Under the pieces are notes generated by a model that saw nothing but the letters and a program-made list of their open reading frames with translations, did not search any database and had not been told where the DNA came from. Positions 1-10,100 of a DNA stretch of 37,713 bases are shown here, in pieces. The position numbers and the translations under genes were made by a program. Source of the stretch: a virus; IMG/VR virus record IMGVR_UViG_3300007963_000018, positions 1-37,713 of that record; one strand, written 5' to 3'. Each line of letters begins with the position of its first letter. The first letter of the stretch is position 1.

Positions 1-36
1 CAGCTACCGCAGCTACCGCAGCTACCGCAGCTACCT
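1..36 (+). repeat. 9-bp tandem repeat, four copies
   Basis: CAGCTACCG is repeated three times exactly, and a fourth copy differs only in its last base (CAGCTACCT). In frame it encodes Gln-Leu-Pro units. The array runs off the left edge, so its full copy number is unknown. Confidence 0.85.
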
Positions 37-66
37 CCTGTCACCAACTACGACACAAACCAGTAA
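1..66 (+). CDS. 3' end of a protein with QLP repeats (partial)
   Basis: The first 66 bases read as an open frame ending in TAA at 64-66. It encodes four tandem Gln-Leu-Pro units from a 9-base DNA repeat (positions 1-36), then a short tail PPVTNYDTNQ. The next gene starts 15 bases downstream on the same strand, which fits an operon. Only the C-terminus is visible, so no function can be given. Short proline-rich tails are common in phage proteins, but the frame choice rests on the regular repeat and the position of the stop alone. Confidence 0.5.
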   Translation, partial: QLPQLPQLPQLPPVTNYDTNQ

Positions 67-81
67 CAGAAAGAACTAAAT

Positions 82-585
82 ATGATTGTAACCAAAGACA
101 TGGAACCTGAGAACCTTATCCCGTTTGAGGATATGAACTTAACCGGACGCCACATAATCGTGCATGGCAGCACTGATCCTGTGGGAGTCTTCAGAGTCAC
201 CGGAGGCTTCGGTTGCTTGCCGCCCAAGACTACAAGCAACCCCACTGGAAAGGTGTACGGACAGTACGTCGCCAGCGGGGAAGAGACGTACACCTTCCGC
301 TCTGATTCCGCTGGCCTTGCCACGGATGCAGAGATAGAGAGGGCCAACCAGTGGGCAAAGCAGCCAAAGCACATCATCCTGCCAGCCATTGCCGAGAAGC
401 TGTGCGCGCAAATCTGCGACACAGCGGGGGAGATATCCCGCGATCAAGGTAACCGATGCAGCAAGGATTCGCTGCGCTCTACCGTGATGGAGTTGTCCCT
501 CTCTGCGCAGCAGTTGTGCAGGATGGTGAAGACTCTAGCGGAAAGCGTAAAGCAGACCGAGTTGGAGGGCGTCAATGCCGACTAG
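82..585 (+). CDS. Hypothetical phage protein, 167 aa
   Basis: Unrecognised soluble protein. The ATG at 82 follows an A-rich stretch with an AGAAAG-type weak ribosome site. The first half (about residues 1-75) is rich in Gly, Thr and Val and looks like a beta-strand domain. The second half (about residues 75-167) is helical, with several Cys (in CAQIC and around residues 130-150) and a closing amphipathic helix. No signal peptide or membrane segment is visible. It is the first complete gene of a small plus-strand set that ends at the terminator near 1100. The following gene starts inside its last codons, so the two are probably translationally coupled. No function is proposed. Confidence 0.7.
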   Translation: MIVTKDMEPENLIPFEDMNLTGRHIIVHGSTDPVGVFRVTGGFGCLPPKTTSNPTGKVYGQYVASGEETYTFRSDSAGLATDAEIERANQWAKQPKHIILPAIAEKLCAQICDTAGEISRDQGNRCSKDSLRSTVMELSLSAQQLCRMVKTLAESVKQTELEGVNAD

Positions 586-781
586 ATTGACCAAGCCACT
601 GACAAGGGAGGTGGATGCCACAGTGCGTGACCGTGGCAACGACCGAACACTTGTGGTTACCCTTGACCGCTCAACCATAACCTTCCGCCTTAAAGGCACA
701 CGCCAGCAAGTCACCGTCGCCTTGGACAAGTTAGCCAAGGAGTCATTTGACAGAGCGGCGCGGGCCAGTGCAGGGTTGTGA
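575..781 (+). CDS. Hypothetical small basic protein, 68 aa
   Basis: The ATG at 575 overlaps the end of the preceding gene by 11 bases. It has a clear Shine-Dalgarno sequence, GGAGGG at 564-569, five bases upstream, which decides the start. The product is short and basic, with alternating hydrophobic and charged residues around positions 12-45 that suggest a small beta-rich domain, then a short helix. It has no membrane segment and I do not recognise it. Its tight packing with both neighbours suggests joint expression. Confidence 0.7.
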   Translation: MPTRLTKPLTREVDATVRDRGNDRTLVVTLDRSTITFRLKGTRQQVTVALDKLAKESFDRAARASAGL

Positions 782-782
782 C

Positions 783-1076
783 GTGAAGCGCAGCAACAAG
801 GTATCCCCGAAGTGGGCCGAAGAGTGCAGGGATACGATCAACGATCCTATCCCTCGCTTCCGATGCATTGCCAAGCGCATGGCCTACATGGAAGTGGGAA
901 GGGTCATGCCGCTGCGTGACGCTACCCTTGAAGTGTTCCGGCAGTACATGCCCATGAGTCACCATGTGGCTGACTACCTGTACCAGTTGAAGGAAGATCA
1001 ACTCAAGGAAGACCCTGACTCTGAGGTGACGGCAGAGTCGGTGATGTCGCGTTATCGACGACCATTCAGAAGGTAA
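783..1076 (+). CDS. Hypothetical protein, 97 aa, GTG start
   Basis: The frame could be opened further upstream at a TTG (747), but that would overlap the previous gene by 35 bases. The GTG at 783 lies one base after the previous stop and has an AGGG motif seven bases upstream, so I prefer it. The product is helical and charged, with a repeated KED motif (QLKEDQLKEDPDSE) near the C-terminus and an arginine-rich end. No domain is recognised. It is the last gene before the hairpin terminator, so it closes the left plus-strand transcript. Confidence 0.65.
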   Translation: MKRSNKVSPKWAEECRDTINDPIPRFRCIAKRMAYMEVGRVMPLRDATLEVFRQYMPMSHHVADYLYQLKEDQLKEDPDSEVTAESVMSRYRRPFRR

Positions 1077-1081
1077 ACCAC

Positions 1082-1114
1082 GGGGCGCAGGCGTTTTGCT
1101 TGCGCCCCTTTTTT
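1082..1114 (+). terminator. Rho-independent terminator of the left plus-strand operon
   Basis: GGGGCGCA (1082-1089) pairs with TGCGCCCC (1101-1108). The stem can extend inward by a G-T and two G-C pairs to leave a GTTTT loop, and it is followed directly by six T (1109-1114). It sits six bases after the stop of the last left-hand gene and four bases before the stop of the converging giant gene. The other strand has no T-run after the stem, so it serves mainly the plus strand. Confidence 0.9.
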
Positions 1115-1118
1115 GTGC

Positions 1119-4100
1119 CTACTTCAACTGCGCCCGCCGTGCCGTCTGCCAATACCGATCATGCACCGTCTTGATCCGCTCCTCGTAGTCCGGCAACTCG
1201 TTCTTCACCCACAGCAGGAATTGCCGCTGCTCCTTCACTGACGCCTGCTTGCCGTCGATCAAAACCGGCTGCTTGCCACGCACGCTGGCCTTGATCGCCG
1301 TCAATGCCTTCTTCCGACTCAGTTCATCCATCCCTTCAACCAGCCGATCTCGAATGATCCGCGCTTGCTCCACGTCACCGGCCAGCAAGGCTTCGTTCAG
1401 TTGCCCGTACAGTTCCCGCTTCTCCGAGTGAACCACCTTGCCCCCACTCCAAACCAACTCCTCGTCGTACCCCTGTTGCTTGGCGAACTTCCTCGCTGCC
1501 GCACGCACCAGCTTCGCGTCCTTCTGGCCTTGCTGCACCTGTGACTCGTAGTCTTCGATTTCCAACCATCGACGCACGTTGTGTTCTATGCCGCCCCGCC
1601 ATGAAGTTCCCGGCACGCCAACGGCCCGCATCAAAGGTAGCCTGCGCACCATCTTCTCCACTGCTCCCAATACCGCTTCTCCCTTGGCGTCGTAGTTCTG
1701 ATCACTGGTCAGGATGTTCTTAACGTCCCTTACCATGTTCACACTGTCCTCGGCCAAGTCCTCGACCGGCGCACTGATCGGGATCATCTCCTTCCATCGA
1801 GCCGCCCGTGTATCCATCGGGTCGAGCCATGAAATGTAATCCGTGAAGATGCCGAAGCCGCCATCGTAAATGATATCCATCTGAAGCCGCGCCCCGTAAC
1901 CGGCAAAGGTTTCAGCCTGCTTGGCTGATGCTGGGATGACGACCTCCTTGCGTTCATCATCGTAGAACAAGGCGCGGAACAGGGTGGCGTACAGTTCCCC
2001 CTGCCCGATCATTAGGAACATGCTGCGCAGGAACGGAGCGACATCGCGCACCTTCTTCTTGCTGCCATCCGGCATCGTCACCACCGTGCTGTGCCGCATG
2101 GGTTGCCATACGTTCCGCGCATAGTCCCGTGCCCTTTGGAATCCCCACTTCTGGAACTGGAAAAGGATGCGCAGTGTCGGCTCGTCCATCCACAGCGGGT
2201 GCTGCCTGATGTTGTAGCCGTATTGCTTCTCATCCACCATCTTCCGCAGGTAATCCTGCATCGCCTGCGGGTCAGGATTCCAGTGGCCGTCCTTGTCCAC
2301 CATCAGCAGCTTCTTCACCTGCCCCGGCTTGATGCCCGCCCGTTCAAGTGCCGCCAAATGTTTGGCAAAGGCATCACTATTCGGGGCCGACCTTGACAAC
2401 TCCTGCGCCCGCCGCAGATGCTGCCGTGCCGCCAACAGCGTGATCGCACGGTTAAACTCCTCGGCCTTTCGGTTCATCACCAGTGCCCAGTGGCGAACCT
2501 TGCCCAGTGTTTCGGATACCTTGGCGTCTTTGCCAACCTTCACGTCGTCGTCACCCCACATCACCGCATCACGTCCCGCCAACACGTCATGCTTTAGCAT
2601 CCCCAGCGCATTGGCTTCAGCGATGGCATCCATCTCACCCTTGTTCACTCGGCTCTGCAATGACTTCATGTTCGGAGTGATCACTTGCCATAACACCTTC
2701 GTCGAAGAGAGCAAGGAGTTCCACATGCCAAAGGATTCGGCGTTGGCACGCATGGCGAAGAGGCTGTTACGAACCGCCGTCAACGGGCCGGAGAGATAAG
2801 CTGCCGTGGTGGCCGTCATGCCCCAACGGGAAAGGAAATCACGCGCCGTGTCACGGCCCTGATTAAGCCGGTAGATTGTGTCGATGATTCCCTGTATGTA
2901 CTTCTTGTTATTCTGCCCTTCCACTGACTCAAGGGCAGCTTCAAGTGCCGTCGGAACCTTCTGCCCATTCTTCCCAATGCCCTGCCCGAAGGTGTGGATT
3001 TGTGCTGCCCGCGTAACGAACCGGCGCAGGTAGGCAATGTACGCCTCAATCGAGGTGTCATAAAACTCATTAGGCAACCGCCACTGACGCGCCTTCTCCA
3101 TGTTCGCCATGAAATCGTTCGTGTCGGTGCGGTCATTCAACCCCATCATCCCGTGCATCATGGAGTTCAGCATTCGCTTCGCCTCTTCCCGATCCTTGGC
3201 GTTGCCGTTATCCACCATCGAATCCAGCAGGCGTCCGTATGCATCCGGGTTTAGCTGTGGGTCGTTGATTAAACTCCATGTCTGCTGGCTAAACACCCGT
3301 GGGTAATGCTCGCTGCCAAGGATGGATACGTTCACCCACTTGCCGCCAGTCTTGCTCTTGTCCGGCTGGAACACCTTGACATTATTGTCGCGCAGGAAGT
3401 TGCCTGTCTCTATACCCACGTTCTTCTGCCATGCCACCAGTAGTCGGGTTGCTTCCGATGCCTTGTTGTGCAGGAAATATTCGGCCACCCCCAAGTTGTA
3501 CATACGTTGCGCCTTGGCCCTCTCCGCGCTACCCATTCCGGGCGGCAGCGACCGCTCCCGAATGGAAAAGTATGCTGCCGCCTCACTCTCGGCCTTACTC
3601 AATTGCTTGCGAGTAAGCGGCTCTACCGTCGTTGTCCATGACACCTTCTTCCAGCCGTGCTTCTCGGCGTGCTGCATGGCCTGTTCCTTGGTGTAGAAAA
3701 ATGCCCCCGGCGGCACAACCTTGTCGATGTTGTGCCGCTTCTGATCCTTGCGCTCCTTCGGGTCAGACAGGCCACGGTAATTCCCGTGCTGGTCAATGCC
3801 AGCCATCATCACGCCGCCCTTGCGCAGTACGTTGTACCCGTTCATGTATTCGCCCAGCAACTCCTGCTCCTTATTGAAGTAGGCGTCCACTTTGTCGGCC
3901 ACCGCTGCCATCCGTGGCCCCGCCTTGCGCAGCGTGTCCGTGGTGGCCCACTCTGAGGGACTTAACACGCGCCAACCCAGCTTGCCTTCATCGACACTGA
4001 CTGGCGCACCTTCAGGTATGCCTGACGTGCTTTCATCCATGCTGGCCCCGAAGGTGAGGCCATTGGAATCGCTGTAAAGTTTATCAATTGCCGCCAGTTT

Positions 4101-7100
4101 CTTAATCCCGGTGGCCAGCGTGTCTCGCATCCACCCTTTAAGTACGGTGCGCCCCGGAATAATCTTGGGACTGATAGGCTCCCTTCTCTCGTTCAGTATG
4201 TGAACGCGGGTTACGCCCTTCTCTCCGTCCGTATTGTATTGATACACAGGCCGGGTCGGGATTGCGCTACTGTCGTACAGTTCCTTGACTACCCCTTCGT
4301 TCAAGGCCAACAAGTCCAGCACCTCCGCAGCCGACTCAAGCGTGCGCCCGTGATCCAACTCTGGAGCCAACACGGCGTTTACTACCATCAATTCCTCTTG
4401 AGTCAGGTACAGGCTACTGTTCTTGATGATCTCCATGCTGCCGCCATGCACCACCCAACGGGTAGTCGATGGTTCCTTGGCGCGTACCGCCTTGCGTACA
4501 GTCCTCTGAGAGGTGGTCTTCTCGGAAGGCAGCCGCTTGCGGAAGGTGCTGCGGCTTTGCTTCCTTCGGTCAATCTTGCGGTAACCCTTATCGGCTGCTT
4601 CATCAGCCTCCCTCTCAGTCATGGGTTTCTCGTCAGGGGAAAACTCTTCCTCCCCCATGAAGACCAACCCTTCTTCCGTGGTGATCTCCTGCTCCTCAAC
4701 CGAGTACAGAACCTCATCCCCTTCAACCACCTCCTCAATAATCTGCGGCTCCACAGACCACTCAATGCTCTGGATGTACGCTTCGGCCTGCTCCTTGGTA
4801 TGGAACGACGAAGGTGGCAACTCCACACTCGACACCCCGATGTCGGTCATCCGCTCGGTGTAATTGCGCAGGGTTGCTGCTAGTGCGAAGCGGTAAGCCT
4901 TGGCGTTGCTCTGAGAAGTTCCCGAATGGGAGTAGCTTGGGTCAGCAGCCTCCTCCAAAACCTTGGCCAATTGCTCCTCACTAAAGTTTCCATCAGCATC
5001 ATAGATGCGGCCCGCATCCATCCGCTGCTCACCCTCGCGGTTCCGTGCGTTGAGGTATTCCCCGAATGCGTTGGCGTACTCGTAGGATTTCCCCCCGGCC
5101 TTCCCCCCCTTCATGGAGGCGACCGAGATGGGTGACTTCCCTTCCCCTCTCACGTCCACTTTGCGGTCTTTGACATTCTCTAATGCCTGCGCCTTCTGCC
5201 GGTCAGTCAACTTCCTGTCAGCAGCAAGCATCAACAGCTTGTCCCTCGCCTGCTGCTGCTCGCCTTCTGATGGCAAAACAGATGGCAACACATCGTCAGG
5301 GTCTTTGCCACGGGCCATCGCCACTAACCCGCTGTTAGCGGGTGACTCAAGCACCAGCTTCAAGCGCATGACCTCCTCGGCCTTATCGATTGCCCGCGCC
5401 CTGCCCTCCTCCGCGTGATCAAAGTGAAAGGTTGTCGCCCCGAACCCTGTCCCGCTAACCCCGTTCACCTCATTGCGCCGCACTTTGAAGCGGCCCGTTA
5501 TTTCGGTCATCACATGACGCGCTATCATGGCCTCGTAGAACGAGATCGCTTCACTGATGTGTTCACCCGGCGAGTAATACCCTTGAGACAGGTCGTCGCC
5601 TTCCTTAATCGCATCCGCTTTTCGGCCGCTCTTGCGGGTGCGAAGTGACTGCGTTGAATCTAAAGCGTTTTCGCCCCACACCCGTTCGGCTTCCACGAAC
5701 GCCACGGCACGCACATACCATCCCCAGTCCGCCTTGCCTCTGGAAAGTTCTTCCGGTATATGGTTCGGGTCAGTGATCCACCCTGCCTGTTTAAATTTCT
5801 CCAGTGCCGCATCGTAGTCCAGACCCTCCAACTTATAGTAGGCCAGTGCCCTGAGCAGGGCATCACTCTTGGCCATCATCTTGGTCAGTCGGTTCCGGCC
5901 TTCCTCTCCTGCCGTACTCATGCCGCCCGGATCGGTGGCCACCAACCCTCCCACCTCACTGATCATGTCCTTGGGGGAAACCCGGTCACTTTCCCGTCCT
6001 TCAAAATTTGCCGCCGCCGCTTCTGCCAGCCTCAACGCAGCGTCATACCCTTCTTTGGTGTTCGGGTAATACGAAACCTCAGTGCCTCCTGAATGGGGGA
6101 TCGACAGCTTCAAAAGCTGGCCCGTTTGCCATACATCAGGAATGGCATCCTTCATGTAACTAACCAGTTCGCTCCCGTCAGGTAGCTTCTCAACCCGCAG
6201 GAAGTGTTCCGTGGCTTCAAGGTGCAAGGCCAGCGCACTGGGCATGTCGCGTTCACCATGCTCATCCTTGACTCGGCCTCCCAAGGATTTCATTACCTTG
6301 CGAATCAATGAGCGAACTCCCTTGTAGTACTCATGCCACAGTCGGTCGCCTCTGGCGATTGCCAGAGTCTCCAACTGGGCGGCATGGCGTTCATTGCGCA
6401 TCATTCGCAATGCCTCCATCGCCACCTGTTCCGGCGTGAGCGGGTGGGAGAAGAATCTGCCTCGCAGCTTTCCTTCCGGCTCGCCAACCGTCTTCGTTCG
6501 GGGCGCGTAGTTCCCCACGATATACTCAATCTGACTGGTACTTAACGTGCTGTAGATTGCAGCGAGATAGGAGGAGACATGCTTCATCCCCTTCGGGTTA
6601 ATGCGCAGATCAGTCAGAACATGGCGGATCACTTGAAGATCAAGTAAGTGTACCAGTTCCTCGTCCACCACACTCTCAATGCTGCGCTGGTTTTCTTTCT
6701 TGCCGACCAGCTTCCCGTCAACCAGCTTGTAATGTTTCCGTAACACCTTCGGGTTCACGAAGATCACACCGGGATGCGCCGCGTTCACCCATACGGCATC
6801 ACCCTCCTTCTCGCTCGCCGCCTTTTCGGGGAACTGCATCCGCACTGTATGCACCTCCACCCCTGAAAAATTCCCCACCATCACGTCAATGACATGATCG
6901 ATAAAGGCTTCAGCCACTGGAATCGTTTCCTTGGCCTCGCCCGCCCGCTTCAGGTTCGCCCCCTCCAGTGCGACGACTTTCTGTTTGCCACGCCGCACTG
7001 ACAAGGCATGTCGCTTCTCATCAATGCGCCGCTCCTGTGATTCCTCTTTAGCCTTGGCTTCCTGTGCCTTGCGCTGACGGCGTTCTTCAATTCCCTCTGA

Positions 7101-10100
7101 GACTTGCGCCAGCAGGGAAGTGCCCACCGGGTTCGGCAACGTCCGTCGCGATTGAACCACCCCGTCCACGATCTCTAACCCGCCATCGCTCACTTGGCGT
7201 TGAACATATTTATGTTCCTTCGAGCGTGCTGTCTGCCCCGGAGCATCCCGCTCGGCGGGGCGGTAACGGATGCCGCGCACCGAAAAAGTGGAACCTTTGT
7301 TGACCTCTGGCATGGCCCCCTTGATCGGCCTGTCAACTGCGCCATGCACCACCACCTCAGACTCCTTCTCCCCTTTCCTGCGTGGCTTTATCTCGGTGAT
7401 GATGTAGCCGTCGTGACTGCCTACCTCCTCCAAAGTTTCAATGACTCCCTCTAGTTCACTCCTGCCGGACACCCATAGGGTGGCCGTGCCCATGCCGCCC
7501 GTGGACTCAACAATTAAATCGGACTCAGGCAGGACAACCACGCTGCCCTCCTTGCCCTTGGCGGGAACCTCGTACATGACGTACTCTTTCCCGTTGACTG
7601 CGCCTACGAGTTTACGCGCCTTGATGGCCTGACCTCCACGCCGTGACAACGTGACCTCGCCAGCCTTGCCCGCACGTTTAGCTTGAGCGGCGTTGGCTTG
7701 ACGGGTCGCACCCTTGACCTTCTCTCTGGTGCGCATCGACCCCTTGAGGTATTTATGAATTGCCCGTAGCTGCTGCTCAGTGAATGGCCCGTCCGCCTTA
7801 AACTTCCCCTTACCCTCAAAGCTGGGAAAGGAAAACCTACCCCCTTGAACCGGCTCCCTGCCCATCATGTTGAGCAGTAGGTTCACTCGCTGCAAGCCTT
7901 CCTCAAACTCAGCCTTCGCCTCCTCCCGCCTATTTGCGTGCCGTGCCTGTTTCGGGGCGTTCTCCATCTCAATCAACGTGTTCAGGATTTCCCGCGCCCG
8001 GATCAATGTTTCCAAGTCCAAGACAATGCCGCCTCGCTCCTTCACCTTGTCAGGACTGTTCAGCCTGTCCAGTAGCTTTTGAACCTTGCCGGGGAACACC
8101 TTCCCTTGCGTCTGGTGCGCTCGAATCGCCTTGGCCTGCTCATTAATCTTCTCCACCAACTCTCGGTGTTCCGCCCCACGCTCACGGACGGTCATGCTGT
8201 GGCGTAACACGTCTAGTTCCGTAACTACCTTGCCATCCGAAGCCTCTACATGCCCGCCCTCCATGATGAAGCCGTCTTCGTTGATGTAGCCTCTCGCCTT
8301 GGCAGCAGCAATGGCCCCCGGCGTCCACTGCGGTGGCGGCTGCTCGCCCTCGATGATCGTGTCCAGTTCCGTGGCCTCGCGCTCCGGCCTCAAGTCCACT
8401 GCGCCTGATTCCCCTTGCGACTGGAGGATTGCCTCCACGTCCATCGCTTCATTGCGCACCTCGTACAGGTTCGGGTTCACCACGATTTCTTCGCCAGTGT
8501 TTAAATCCCGAACCAGCACCCAGCCTGCGCCCCCTTGCGGTGGCCCAGCCGCTGCAATCTTGCCTTCAGTGTCTTCAATGACTTCAAACTTTAAGGTCAA
8601 CCGACCCACCTCATCGGAGTCAGGACGAACCTTATTGCCGTCCTCCACTATCCCGCCGGTCGTCTCCTCTGCCCCAACCGGAACCAATATTGTGCCGCCA
8701 GTGTACCTCTCCTCCTGCTGTGTAGTTAGCGCAGCCGCCCTTGCCTTGCGCTGTCGCTCAAGATTCTCCTCGTACTTGCGTTGCTGCTCCTCCAGTTCCG
8801 CTTGCCTTGGGTGCGCTGGATGCTCCGTCTCCTCGCGCTCGGCTTTCTGCGCCTCGGCAAATGCCTGTGCTTCCTCCCGGCTCATCTCTCCAAAGGTGGT
8901 TCCGGTCGGAGCCGAGACACGGAAGCGAACGTCTTTGGACTCCACCTCCACCTCGCCTTTCTGGATTATCGTGCGGTCGGTGTCCCATTTGGCTTCGAGT
9001 TCCTTCAGCCTTTCTTTAGCCGCTTGCAGATCAACCTTCGTGTCGCCCAGAATATTGGCGGCGTCTTCCGATATGATCTCCCTGCCCTCAATCTCCTCTA
9101 TGTCCAACTGAAGTTCAGCGACTTCCTGCCTAGCCTCGCGACGCGCCTTCTTCAGTTCAGGATCGACCACCCGCACATCGCCCTCTTCCACCTCAGACGG
9201 AACCATCCCCGCCGCTTGCTCCATAGTGGCCTTGCTGGTGGTGGTCATAGTCCAGCCGCCACCCAGCGGGATGGAGACTGTGCCGTCCTCGTTCTGGATG
9301 TAATCATCCGAGGTCAGGGCCACGTCTTTCTCATGCTTCACCGCCTCGGAACGCTCATGGAACTCAGTAAACTCCGCGTCCGCTTCCTGAATCAGCTTCA
9401 GCATTTCGCTTTCATCTGTGCCCGTTACTAGTTCACCTTGCAGGGACATCAGTTCCTGACGCATAGCGTTTGCGGACAAGGTGTTGCCGGACATTTCCAG
9501 CCGATGAATCTCCTCATTCATTTCCACTATCCTCGCCTGAATTCGCGCCTTGCGAGCCACTCCTGCTGTAAGTAATCCGAAAACCGCACCCACCACACCG
9601 CCCGCGCCTCCGGCCCGAACCACATGCTCATACAGGTCACGGTTCTTGTCGTACTTGGCCAGTTCCGCCGCAGTGTAGTTCATCCACATGGTCTGCGCTG
9701 TCTCCTGAGCCGCCTCCATGCCAGCACCTTTAGTCGTCTGGATTAATCGCTCCCGCATCTTGCCGTTGCGAATCATCCCGTGAAGTGACCGCCCCCAAAT
9801 TCCATTGCTGCCCTTATCAAGGTTCTTGAACAGCTTCAACGCCATCAAGTTGACACCAAGTGCCTCAATTGCTCCACCGGGCGCGTTCCACTTGTAAGAC
9901 GACCAAGCCATGTCCAGTTCGCGGTCAGTCAGGCGGTCGCGCCCTTCGGCTCTTGCCCTCGCAAGCATTGTCCCATAGGCATCTTCCCAACCTTCCACCA
10001 TCTGCACTGCCATGCCTGTCGCTGCTACTCCAGCGATCTGGATATTGCGTTCCGTCTTTGCTGCCTTGGCAAAGGCCGCTGCACGATCCGCCTCCCGCGC

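Noticed and set aside
6630-6670. A functional HExxH zinc metalloprotease in the giant protein
   Set aside because: The motif reads DEELVH, so the first zinc-binding His is Glu. I report it only as a degenerate or variant site.
8299-9111. A 270-codon plus-strand open frame and similar long frames at 2293-2799 and 4200-4883
   Set aside because: They lie wholly opposite the uninterrupted giant gene, have Ser/Pro/Arg-rich shadow-type composition, and show no domain.
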